Positions 1 to 5,309 are shown, counted from the stretch's first letter. The stretch is DNA of 5,309 nucleotides from an uncultured Clostridia bacterium (GCA_947625455.1 CANQOJ010000161.1:1-5309); one strand, 5' to 3'. Notes: generated by a model not told the origin, from the letters alone. Made by a program: numbers and translations.

Positions 1-936
1 TACTGCTTTATTGAAGCGTCAAGCCAGGCGCTGGCACAGCACCGTTTCGCGAAGAACAGCTTTGAAGTCGCTTCTTTCACAAACCTCACCCGCGACCATC
101 TCGACTACCATAAGACCATGGAAAACTACTTTCTGGCGAAACGCTCGCTGTTTGACAACTGTAAGTATGCCGTTGTGAACATTGACGATGAGTACGGGAG
201 AAAGATTGCAGATTATTGCAGAAAGAACGATGTTATAGTAAAGACGGTGGCGATAGAGGGCAAAGCGGATTTTTACACGGAGTTTGTCAAAGTCTATCCC
301 GACAGGACGGAGTTTATAATCACGGATTTGGAGAACAAGAAAAGCTATCCCGTGATTTTCGGCATGACGGGGGAATACAACGTTTTAAACGCGCTGACGG
401 CGGTTGTTATGTGCAATATGCTGGGGTTTGAGATGAGCAGGAGTGTGAACGCGCTGGAGCGGATAAAGGGCGTAAGCGGACGGCTGGAAACGCTGTACAG
501 CGGCGATTTTACGGTGATACGCGACTATGCGCACACCGAGGACGGGCTTGAAAAGCTCTTGTCAACATTAAAGCCTCTTGCCAAAAACCGCCTTATCTGC
601 CTTTTCGGCGCGGCGGGTGAGCGTGACGCGGGAAAACGCCCCGATATGGGCAAAACCGCCGCAAAGTATGCGGACTATCTTATAGTGACAACGGACAGCC
701 CGCGCCATGAAAACCCGCAGAAAACGATAGATGATGTTGTGAAGGGGATACCCGAAGGCGTTATATACAGGGAGTTCGTTGACAGGGAAAAGGCGGTTAT
801 ACATGCTCTTGAAATCGCGGAGAAAGGCGATATTGTCGCGCTTTGCGGGAAAGGGCACGAGGACTACCAGGCGATAGGCGACGAATATCTGCACTTTGAT
901 GAAAAGGAAATAGTGGATAAATTTTTCAGAGGCTAG
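1..936 (+). CDS. murE: UDP-N-acetylmuramoyl-L-alanyl-D-glutamate--2,6-diaminopimelate ligase (MurE), 5'-truncated by window edge
   Basis: Cytoplasmic ATP-dependent Mur ligase that adds the third stem-peptide residue, probably meso-DAP, to UDP-MurNAc-L-Ala-D-Glu. Frame 1 is open from base 1 (reads YCFIEASSQALAQHRF), so the first ATG inside the window, at 118, is internal. About 311 residues are present against roughly 480-500 for the family; the N-terminal substrate domain and the P-loop lie upstream. Visible motifs: EASSQAL (normally EVSSxAL), FTNLTRDHLDYH (73-108), the Lys at 139-141 in the FLAKRSLF segment, which should be the carbamylated lysine, the GEYNVLNAL segment, GRLE, DYAHTED (523-543), DSPRHENP (694-717) and GKGHE (847-861). 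The last two are the DAP-binding region. The Arg of DxPR favours DAP over Lys, although the usual Asn is Ser here. The last two codons and the TAG stop lie inside the terminal repeat of the downstream element. Identity is secure; DAP specificity is inferred from the motif. Confidence 0.96.
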   Translation, partial: YCFIEASSQALAQHRFAKNSFEVASFTNLTRDHLDYHKTMENYFLAKRSLFDNCKYAVVNIDDEYGRKIADYCRKNDVIVKTVAIEGKADFYTEFVKVYPDRTEFIITDLENKKSYPVIFGMTGEYNVLNALTAVVMCNMLGFEMSRSVNALERIKGVSGRLETLYSGDFTVIRDYAHTEDGLEKLLSTLKPLAKNRLICLFGAAGERDAGKRPDMGKTAAKYADYLIVTTDSPRHENPQKTIDDVVKGIPEGVIYREFVDREKAVIHALEIAEKGDIVALCGKGHEDYQAIGDEYLHFDEKEIVDKFFRG

Positions 937-947
937 AGGCTAGAGTT
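928..947 (+). repeat. Left terminal inverted repeat of element copy 1
   Basis: AGAGGCTAGAGGCTAGAGTT is the exact reverse complement of 1257-1276. It is made of two AGAGGCT heptamers plus AGAGTT. Its first nine bases are also the last two sense codons (AGA GGC) and the stop (TAG) of murE. Confidence 0.9.
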
Positions 948-965
948 GCAGTCAAAGCAACTCTA
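941..965 (+). other. Left-end hairpin of element copy 1
   Basis: A 9-bp perfect stem, TAGAGTTGC (941-949) with GCAACTCTA (957-965), encloses a 7-nt loop, AGTCAAA. The equivalent hairpin in copy 2 (4928-4950) keeps the stem with a swapped pair (C949-G957 becomes G4935-C4943). No T-run follows it on either strand, so it is not a typical intrinsic terminator. Confidence 0.8.
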
Positions 966-1027
966 AAAAGGAGAAGTTGTCCTGACTGCTCTGGCTAGAA
1001 CGCTCTTTCCCTTTCAAACCACGTCCG

Positions 1028-1167
1028 GCGCTCCGGGGTGCAGCCACGGCTTTGGCGAAGCGGAGAAGTTGTCCGAATAAGCGAAGCATGCTTCCCGCTT
1101 CGCCAAAGCCACGCGCTGCGCGCGGCAAATTCGCGCAGCGAATTTGCGTGGCTGCACCCCGGAGCGC
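1028..1167 (+). other. Central branched palindrome of element copy 1
   Basis: A perfect 21-bp outer stem (1028-1048 with 1147-1167) encloses two hairpins. Hairpin A has a 16-bp stem (1048-1063 with 1095-1110) and a 31-nt loop that contains the 12-nt palindrome GAAGCATGCTTC (1083-1094). Hairpin B has a 10-bp stem (1125-1134 with 1138-1147) and a GCA loop. The ends at 1048 and 1147 are shared between stems, so one base pair must choose a partner. A weaker pairing, TTCAAA (1013-1018) with TTTGAA (1184-1189), extends the base and is also present in copy 2. An alternative pairing of 1114-1122 with 1132-1140 exists here but is broken in copy 2, so hairpin B is preferred. The structure could form in RNA or as a DNA cruciform. 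Confidence 0.8.
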
Positions 1168-1256
1168 GCGGGAGCAGGCGTTCTTTGAACAGAAAAAGTT
1201 GGTTTGAACTAAGCAGGTCAAAACGCGATTTAACAGAAAGAGTAACGTTTGAATTA

Positions 1257-1294
1257 AACTCTAGCCTCTAGCCTCTTAATCTCTAATCTCTAAA
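1257..1294 (+). repeat. Right terminal inverted repeat of copy 1, running into a heptamer array
   Basis: 1257-1276 (AACTCTAGCCTCTAGCCTCT) is the exact inverse of 928-947. It continues into a tandem array of about five 7-8-nt units at 1259-1294: CTCTAGC, CTCTAGC, CTCTTAAT, CTCTAAT, CTCTAAA. Copy 2 has only two such units at its right end (5245-5258), so the unit number varies between copies. Confidence 0.8.
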
Positions 1295-1299
1295 AGCGT

Positions 1300-1305
1300 A
1301 GGTGA
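1300..1305 (+). promoter_or_regulatory. Ribosome binding site of murF
   Basis: AGGTGA lies 5 nt before ATG 1311. It covers the in-frame GTG at 1302, which argues that this GTG is not the start and that translation begins at 1311 (MFTSKEI). Confidence 0.75.
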
Positions 1306-1310
1306 TTATT

Positions 1311-2645
1311 ATGTTTACCTCTAAGGAAATTGCAAGCGTGACAAACGGCGTTCTTAAGGGCGCTGACGCTGAAATAACCTCTATATCGACCGACACGAGG
1401 ACAATTGAAAAAGGCGCGCTGTTTGTGGCGGTCAAGGGCGAAAATTTTGACGGGAATGATTTTATAGACAAAGCGTTTGAAAACGGCGCGGCGTGCGCGC
1501 TGACAGATGTTAAAAACGGTTTAAATGTTGAAAATCCTGTTATATATGTTGAAAATTCAAGGATTGCACAGCTTAAACTTGCAAGATATTACCGCGACAA
1601 ATTCGGCGTGAAAATCTGCGGCGTTACGGGTTCTGTCGGCAAAACTTCCACAAAGGACATGATTTACGCGGTGTTGTCCGCAAAGTATCCTACCCTTAAA
1701 ACCGAGGGCAATTTAAACAATGACATAGGGCTTCCGAAAACGCTTTTTCGGCTTGACGAGAGTTTTAAAGCCGCCGTTATTGAAATGGGCATGGACGATT
1801 TAGGGCAGATAAGCGCGCTGTCGGAAACCGTGCACCCGAATTGCGCGGTTATCACAAACATAGGCTGGTGTCATATTGAGAACCTGAAAACGCGGGAAAA
1901 TATCCTTAAGGCAAAGCTGGAGATACTTGACGGCATGGACAACGGCAGTCCGCTGATTATCAACGGCGATGATGAAATGCTCAAAACCGTGGAGATTGAC
2001 GACCGAAAAGTTGTCCGTTACGGTTTTAACGCGAACAACGATATATATGCCGACAATATAGTGCATACCGAAAACGGCGAAAAATTTACCTTGCATTATG
2101 ACGGCAGGGCATATCCCGCCGAAGTACCCGTAAAGGGCGGACACCATATAATGAACGCTCTGGCGGCGTTTTGCGTTGGGATTGAGTTCAATATGACGGC
2201 GGAAGAAATCATACCCGCGTTTATGAATTACGAAGCGTCGGGCATGCGGCAAAGAATAGAAAAGCGCGGGGAATACACGCTTATCCTCGACTGTTACAAC
2301 GCAAGCCCTACTTCAATGGAAAGTTCGCTTTCCGTTTTAGGCACAATGAACGGCAGGAAAGCGGCGGTGCTGGGTGATATGCTGGAACTCGGCGAGATGT
2401 CGAAAACGCTTCACGAGGGGTTGGCGGACGCTGTTGAAAAGAACGCGGACATTGTTTTCCTTTACGGAAAGGAAATGAAAGCGCTTCGCGACGAGCTGTT
2501 CAGGCGCGAATTTCCCGTATTCCACAGCGAGAACAAGTATGAACTGACGGAGCTGCTGTTACAGAATTTGAAAAAGGGCGACAATGTTTTGCTCAAAGGG
2601 AGCAGGGGAATGAAAATGGAAGAGATAGCGGACAAAATTAAATAA
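1311..2645 (+). CDS. murF: UDP-N-acetylmuramoyl-tripeptide--D-alanyl-D-alanine ligase (MurF)
   Basis: Last cytoplasmic Mur ligase: it joins D-Ala-D-Ala to the UDP-MurNAc-tripeptide using ATP, making the pentapeptide precursor that MraY uses. From ATG 1311 it has 444 residues, normal for the family. The start MFTSKEIASVTNGVL resembles other MurF N-termini, and residues 1 to about 80 form the substrate-binding domain. The ATP P-loop is GVTGSVGKTST (104-114, Lys111), followed by EGNLNNDIGLP, AVIEMGM and NIGWCHIENLKTRENILKAK, the central-domain motifs. The C-terminal domain shows DCYNASP (327-333), AVLGDMLELGEMS and LKGSRGMKMEE (from 428). All expected catalytic regions are intact. It ends in TAA 18 nt before mraY, consistent with one operon. 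Upstream it is separated from murE by the repeat element, so any murE-murF cotranscript would carry that structure. Confidence 0.97.
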   Translation: MFTSKEIASVTNGVLKGADAEITSISTDTRTIEKGALFVAVKGENFDGNDFIDKAFENGAACALTDVKNGLNVENPVIYVENSRIAQLKLARYYRDKFGVKICGVTGSVGKTSTKDMIYAVLSAKYPTLKTEGNLNNDIGLPKTLFRLDESFKAAVIEMGMDDLGQISALSETVHPNCAVITNIGWCHIENLKTRENILKAKLEILDGMDNGSPLIINGDDEMLKTVEIDDRKVVRYGFNANNDIYADNIVHTENGEKFTLHYDGRAYPAEVPVKGGHHIMNALAAFCVGIEFNMTAEEIIPAFMNYEASGMRQRIEKRGEYTLILDCYNASPTSMESSLSVLGTMNGRKAAVLGDMLELGEMSKTLHEGLADAVEKNADIVFLYGKEMKALRDELFRREFPVFHSENKYELTELLLQNLKKGDNVLLKGSRGMKMEEIADKIK

Positions 2646-2652
2646 CTCAAAA

Positions 2653-2660
2653 AGAGGAAG
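2653..2660 (+). promoter_or_regulatory. Ribosome binding site of mraY
   Basis: AGAGGAAG ends 3 nt before ATG 2664, and the AGAGG core is 6 nt away. It supports that start and lies in the 18-nt murF-mraY gap. Confidence 0.65.
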
Positions 2661-2663
2661 AAC

Positions 2664-3701
2664 ATGAACGTTTGGACTAATGTAATTGCCTTGATAGCTT
2701 CGTTTGTTATTGCTTGGCTGCTGGGATTTGCGGTGATACCTTGGCTTCATAAGCTGAAATACGGGCAGACCATACTTGACATAGGGCCGAAGTGGCACAA
2801 GAAAAAACAGGGTACCGCGACAATGGGCGGTATTATGTTCATAACCGCCGTAATCGTCACCTTTACCGCGGGCATGATTATCATAGCCTTAAACGGCAGG
2901 GAGTTTATGGGCGCGGACAAGCGCGAGTTCACCGTATCGCTGGCGGGAGTTATAATGGCGGTTTTCTTCGGCGCTATGGGATTTCTTGACGACTTCATAA
3001 AGGTCGCGAAAAAGCGCAACGAGGGCTTGACGCCTATTCAGAAGATTATATTTCAGGTGCTTATAATTGCCGCGTATTTCACTACAATGTACATCAGCGG
3101 TTTTGCGAATACGGTGATTGCATTCCCGTGGGGCTGGCAGTGGGATTTGGGGATATTCTACTATCCCGTAATGGGGTTGGGGATTCTCTATATAGTGAAC
3201 GCCGTGAACTTGACGGACGGGATTGACGGGTTGTGTTCGTCGGTTACGGTCATATACTGCGGGGCGTTTGCGGTAATTGCGGGCATTCTGGGAATGTTCG
3301 GGCAGTCTTTATTGTCATTCTGCACGGCGGGGGCGCTGGTGGGGTTTCTTATGTGGAATTTCCCGCCCGCAAAGGTGTTTATGGGAGACACGGGTTCAAT
3401 GTTCCTGGGGGGCATAGTCTGCGCGCTCGGCGTAGGGTGCAAGTGTGAATTTCTTATGGTAATAACGGGCATAGTCTACATCTTTGAGGCGCTGTCGGTT
3501 ATTATACAGACCACGGTTTTCAAGATAACGAAAAAGATTTACCACACCAAAGAGGGCAAGCGCGTTTTCAAAATGACGCCTATTCATCACCATTTTGAGC
3601 TTTGCGGCTGGAGCGAAATCAGGATTGACGCGGTATTTTCGGCGGTTACCGTCATAGCGGGCGCGGTTTCGGTATGGTTTGCGGTGATGATGTACGGATA
3701 A
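2664..3701 (+). CDS. mraY: Phospho-N-acetylmuramoyl-pentapeptide-transferase (MraY)
   Basis: Integral membrane enzyme that transfers phospho-MurNAc-pentapeptide from UDP to undecaprenyl phosphate, making lipid I. The 345 residues are rich in hydrophobic segments, and about ten membrane helices are expected for the family. Motifs in order: LDIGPKWHKKKQGTATMGG near the N-terminus (usually TPTMGG; here Ala replaces Pro), GFLDDFIKV with the catalytic-loop Asp pair at 109-110, NAVNLTDGIDGL (NLTDGIDG at 182-189), PPAKVFMGDTGSMFLGG (Asp242), and the MTPIHHHFELCGW loop with His308-310. These cytoplasmic loops line the Mg2+ and UDP-sugar site in known MraY structures. The gene ends in TAA; 17 nt later the SEDS gene starts, with no murD between. 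Nothing suggests truncation. Confidence 0.97.
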   Translation: MNVWTNVIALIASFVIAWLLGFAVIPWLHKLKYGQTILDIGPKWHKKKQGTATMGGIMFITAVIVTFTAGMIIIALNGREFMGADKREFTVSLAGVIMAVFFGAMGFLDDFIKVAKKRNEGLTPIQKIIFQVLIIAAYFTTMYISGFANTVIAFPWGWQWDLGIFYYPVMGLGILYIVNAVNLTDGIDGLCSSVTVIYCGAFAVIAGILGMFGQSLLSFCTAGALVGFLMWNFPPAKVFMGDTGSMFLGGIVCALGVGCKCEFLMVITGIVYIFEALSVIIQTTVFKITKKIYHTKEGKRVFKMTPIHHHFELCGWSEIRIDAVFSAVTVIAGAVSVWFAVMMYG

Positions 3702-3708
3702 AAGGTTT

Positions 3709-3716
3709 GGAGGGAG
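3709..3716 (+). promoter_or_regulatory. Ribosome binding site of ftsW
   Basis: GGAGGGAG, with GGAGG 5 nt before ATG 3719, is the best Shine-Dalgarno match among the complete genes here. It sets the start at 3719 rather than the in-frame ATG at 3674, which lies inside mraY and lacks such a site. Confidence 0.8.
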
Positions 3717-3718
3717 TT

Positions 3719-4915
3719 ATGGAGCAGGCGAATGTTAAAAGCGCGTCAGCAAGCGCCGTAAAGAAGAAAAACGAGCCGAAAAGAGGCAGAATTGATATGC
3801 CCATGACCATAATCATTCTGGTACTGCTTGTATTCGGCATTACAATGATGTTTTCGGCAGGACACGCGCAGTCCTATGTAGACAACGACGGCGACAGCTT
3901 TGCGTATACCGTAAAGCAGGTGACAGCCGCGGGCATAGGTCTTGCGGGAATGATATTCCTGTGCTGTATTGACTATAAGTTTTTAAGGCATGAATTTAAG
4001 TGGTTCGGCGGGAGAATAAAGTTTACTCTCGCGGGATTGTTTCTTGTTATAACGCTGATTTTGAACTTTTTGTGCATATTCGGCGTTGAAGCGGAAGCAG
4101 GACAAAAACGCTGGCTTAAAGTTCCGCTTTTCAACACCTTTCAGCCGTCGGACTTTCTTAAAGTCGGGCTTATAATCTACCTGTCCTACTACATTCACAA
4201 GCACACGCACGACATAAGAAGATTTTCGGTAGGCATAGGAAAACCGGCACTGCTGTTTTTGGTTGTCGCGGTGATAATGGGCGGGATTCAGTCGCACTTG
4301 TCGGGATTGCTGATAATGACGGCAATATGCGCGGTCATACTCTTTGTCGGCGGGATAAATATGAAGCCCGTGATACCTGTGGCGGTACTTGCGGCGGTGG
4401 CAATAATCGTGGTCATCTCCCTTTCGGGGTTCGACTATTTCGGCGACAGAGTGGCGTATATGGATCCGCTTTCTGATCCGAGCTACAAGTCCTACCAGAA
4501 CTACCAGTCCGCGCTTGCGATAGGTTCGGGCGGTATCTGGGGCAAAGGCTTCGGCAACTCAACCCAGAAGTACCATTATCTGCCGTTTGCGGTAAACGAC
4601 TTTGTATTTTCGATATTGTGCGAGGAGTTCGGGCTTGTAGGCGGGCTTACGGTAATACTGCTGTTCGTGCTGTTTGTAATGCGCGGGTTTGTAATTGCTT
4701 CAAACGCATTCGACCGTTTCGGCTGTCTTTTGGCAACGGGGATTACGTTCCACATAGGGTTGCAGGCGCTGCTCAACATAGGCGTGTGCCTTTGCTGTAT
4801 ACCGAACACGGGTATTTCAATGCCGTTTTTCAGCTACGGCGGTACGGCGCTTATGATTCAATTGTGGGAAATGGGGCTGCTGCTGTCCGTCAGCAGGTAC
4901 GCGCATTTGAAGTAG
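3719..4915 (+). CDS. ftsW: SEDS-family peptidoglycan glycosyltransferase, FtsW/SpoVE type
   Basis: Polytopic membrane protein that polymerises lipid II into glycan strands, working with a class B penicillin-binding protein. From ATG 3719 it has 398 residues, typical for the family. A basic cytoplasmic tail of about 28 residues precedes the first membrane helix (MTIIILVLLVFGITMMFSAG). SEDS motifs: QKRWLKVPLFNTFQPSDF (QPSD at 142-145; usually QPSE), the large extracellular loop DRVAYMDPLSDPSYKSYQNY followed by QSALAIGSGGIWGKGFG, then QKYHYLPFAVNDFVFSILCEEFG with Asp294 at the catalytic-Asp position, and NTGISMPFFSYGGTALM (363-379) near the C-terminus. LPFAVND departs from the common LPExxxDF by having Phe in place of Glu. 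Its dcw position favours FtsW; in endospore formers the gene here can be spoVE, and sequence alone does not separate them. RodA is less likely from context. The TAG stop overlaps the left end of element copy 2. Confidence 0.9.
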   Translation: MEQANVKSASASAVKKKNEPKRGRIDMPMTIIILVLLVFGITMMFSAGHAQSYVDNDGDSFAYTVKQVTAAGIGLAGMIFLCCIDYKFLRHEFKWFGGRIKFTLAGLFLVITLILNFLCIFGVEAEAGQKRWLKVPLFNTFQPSDFLKVGLIIYLSYYIHKHTHDIRRFSVGIGKPALLFLVVAVIMGGIQSHLSGLLIMTAICAVILFVGGINMKPVIPVAVLAAVAIIVVISLSGFDYFGDRVAYMDPLSDPSYKSYQNYQSALAIGSGGIWGKGFGNSTQKYHYLPFAVNDFVFSILCEEFGLVGGLTVILLFVLFVMRGFVIASNAFDRFGCLLATGITFHIGLQALLNIGVCLCCIPNTGISMPFFSYGGTALMIQLWEMGLLLSVSRYAHLK

Positions 4916-4933
4916 AGGCAAGAGGTAAGAGTT
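4914..4933 (+). repeat. Left terminal repeat of element copy 2
   Basis: AGAGGCAAGAGGTAAGAGTT aligns without gaps to the left end of copy 1 (AGAGGCTAGAGGCTAGAGTT), with three substitutions. Its inner 14 bases (4920-4933) pair with 5243-5256 at 13 of 14 positions. The first two bases are the AG of the ftsW TAG stop. Confidence 0.75.
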
Positions 4934-4950
4934 GGAGTCAAGCCAACTCT
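4928..4950 (+). other. Left-end hairpin of element copy 2
   Basis: An 8-bp stem, AGAGTTGG (4928-4935) with CCAACTCT (4943-4950), encloses the 7-nt loop AGTCAAG. It matches the 941-965 hairpin, with the loop-closing pair changed from C-G to G-C. Confidence 0.8.
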
Positions 4951-5014
4951 AAAAGGGAAATGTTGCTCTAACCGCAAGGTAACAAACATGCTTTTTCTTT
5001 CAAACCACGCTTGA

Positions 5015-5154
5015 GCGCTCCGGGGTGCAGCCGCGGCTTTGGCGAAGCGGAGAGATTGTTTGAATAGAGAAACGCGCTTCCCGCTTCGCCAAAGCCACGC
5101 GCAGCGCGCGCTCAAATTCGCGCAGCGAATTTGAACGGCTGCACCCCGGAGCGC
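5015..5154 (+). other. Central branched palindrome of element copy 2
   Basis: A 19-bp outer stem (5015-5033 with 5136-5154) encloses hairpin A, a 16-bp stem (5035-5050 with 5081-5096) with a 30-nt loop, and hairpin B, a 10-bp stem (5112-5121 with 5125-5134) with a GCA loop. Relative to copy 1, A1046-T1149 becomes G5033-C5136, and G1125-C1147 becomes T5112-A5134. Both are paired changes that keep the fold. Confidence 0.8.
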
Positions 5155-5242
5155 GCAGGAGCAGGCGCGCTTTGAACGTGAAAGGTTGCTCTAATCTCGC
5201 TGACCAAAACTTACTTTAACAGAAAAAGTAACGCTTGATTTA

Positions 5243-5257
5243 AACTCTAACCTCTTA
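5243..5257 (+). repeat. Right terminal repeat of element copy 2
   Basis: AACTCTAACCTCTTA is the inverse of the left-end sequence with one mismatch over 14 bp. The repeat is shorter than in copy 1, and the sequence then changes to CAGCGTTATCC. Confidence 0.7.
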
Positions 5258-5272
5258 CAGCGTTATCCGACG

Positions 5273-5291
5273 AAGGAGGATAATGCGCTAA
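5273..5291 (+). promoter_or_regulatory. Strong Shine-Dalgarno followed by a two-codon ORF; leader of an unseen next gene
   Basis: AAGGAGG (5273-5279) lies 3 nt before ATG 5283, but that frame reads ATG CGC TAA and stops at once. No other start codon follows before the window ends at 5309, so the next gene (murG would be usual in this cluster) is not visible. The stretch may be a leader minigene or chance. Confidence 0.35.
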
Positions 5292-5309
5292 CATCTTACT
5301 TCTAAAGGT

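Larger units (their letters stand above)
928..1276 (+). mobile_element. Structured intergenic repeat element, copy 1 (MITE-like, non-coding)
   Basis: A 349-bp element fills most of the 374-bp murE-murF gap. It is bounded by a perfect 20-bp terminal inverted repeat. From the left it holds a hairpin (941-965), an unpaired spacer, a GC-rich branched palindrome (1028-1167), and an A-rich right part with two similar segments near 1188-1207 and 1232-1253. A second copy lies at 4914-5257 in the same orientation; 1090-1116 matches 5076-5102 exactly, and 1127-1146 matches 5114-5133. No transposase or other credible protein is encoded, and the open frames crossing it follow the palindrome rather than a conserved gene. 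No clear target-site duplication was found. It is best read as a non-autonomous mobile repeat or a mobile structured-RNA family. That it is a repeat is seen directly; mobility is inferred. Confidence 0.8.
4914..5257 (+). mobile_element. Structured intergenic repeat element, copy 2 (MITE-like, non-coding)
   Basis: This second copy of the 928-1276 element has the same orientation and nearly the same length (about 344 bp), and occupies most of the 394 bases after ftsW. The order of parts is the same: heptamer-based left end, local hairpin, TTTCAAACCACG block, branched palindrome, A-rich right part with ACAGAAAAAGTAACG, and right terminal repeat. Sequence between the stems has diverged clearly from copy 1, while the stems are kept by paired changes. 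That suggests the copies are not a recent duplication and that structure is constrained. A GTTGCTCTAA direct repeat occurs at 4962-4971 and 5185-5194. No transposase or credible ORF was seen. Confidence 0.8.

Noticed and set aside
941..969. Possible intrinsic terminator after murE (hairpin followed by AAAAA), with a similar one after ftsW
   Set aside because: The run after the stem is A, not T, on the + strand, and no T-run follows on the minus strand either. The large central stems also lack a T-tract.
952..1221. Minus-strand 89-codon open frame in copy 1, with a partly similar frame in copy 2 (4858-5115) sharing an LRFAKAxAAPRSA stretch
   Set aside because: The similarity follows from the repeated palindrome. 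The two frames differ in start and end and in most flanking sequence, and copy 2's runs into ftsW. Paired changes follow stems, not codons.
1188..1260. Promoter for murF in the A-rich right part of copy 1
   Set aside because: No convincing -35/-10 pair with proper spacing was found, and the same region of copy 2 does not conserve a candidate.
1038..1271. Plus-strand 77-codon open frame through copy 1
   Set aside because: It spans the palindrome and terminal repeat, shows no Shine-Dalgarno site that I can see, and I see no equivalent of it in copy 2.
3674..3718. Upstream in-frame ATG for ftsW, overlapping mraY
   Set aside because: No ribosome binding site supports it, while ATG 3719 has GGAGG at the right distance and gives a normal family length.
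928..5309. CRISPR array or tRNA-like gene in the repeat regions
   Set aside because: There are no regularly spaced direct repeats with unique spacers, and the branched fold lacks tRNA arm sequences such as a GTTCRA T-arm.

Overview
The window is part of a bacterial division and cell-wall (dcw) cluster, with all genes on the + strand: the 3' part of murE, then complete murF, mraY and an ftsW/spoVE-type SEDS gene. The protein motifs, the strong Shine-Dalgarno sites and the gene order fit an anaerobic Bacillota lineage, probably Clostridia. This is an inference from sequence style, not a database match. MurE keeps the Arg of the DAP-recognition motif, so meso-diaminopimelate peptidoglycan is likely.

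Layout: 1-936 is murE, missing its N-terminal third or so. 928-1276 is a roughly 350-bp structured repeat element. 1311-2645 is murF, 2664-3701 mraY and 3719-4915 ftsW; these three are tightly spaced (gaps of 18 and 17 nt), each with its own ribosome binding site, and look like one transcription unit. 4914-5257 holds a second copy of the repeat element in the same orientation. 5258-5309 is a short leader with a good ribosome binding site, but no following gene can be confirmed inside the window.

The proteins act in sequence. MurE adds the third residue to UDP-MurNAc-L-Ala-D-Glu, and MurF adds D-Ala-D-Ala. MraY moves the phospho-MurNAc-pentapeptide onto undecaprenyl phosphate to make lipid I. 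The SEDS protein polymerises the finished lipid II. murD, often found between mraY and ftsW, is absent there.

The least ordinary content is the pair of intergenic elements. They share terminal inverted repeats built from an AGAGGCT-like heptamer, a local hairpin near the left end, and a central branched palindrome (an outer stem enclosing two hairpins). They differ in sequence, but in three stem pairs both partners changed together so that pairing is kept. In both copies the element's left end overlaps the upstream gene and carries all or part of its TAG stop codon. No protein is credibly encoded in them. They look like a non-autonomous, MITE-like family or a mobile structured-RNA family.
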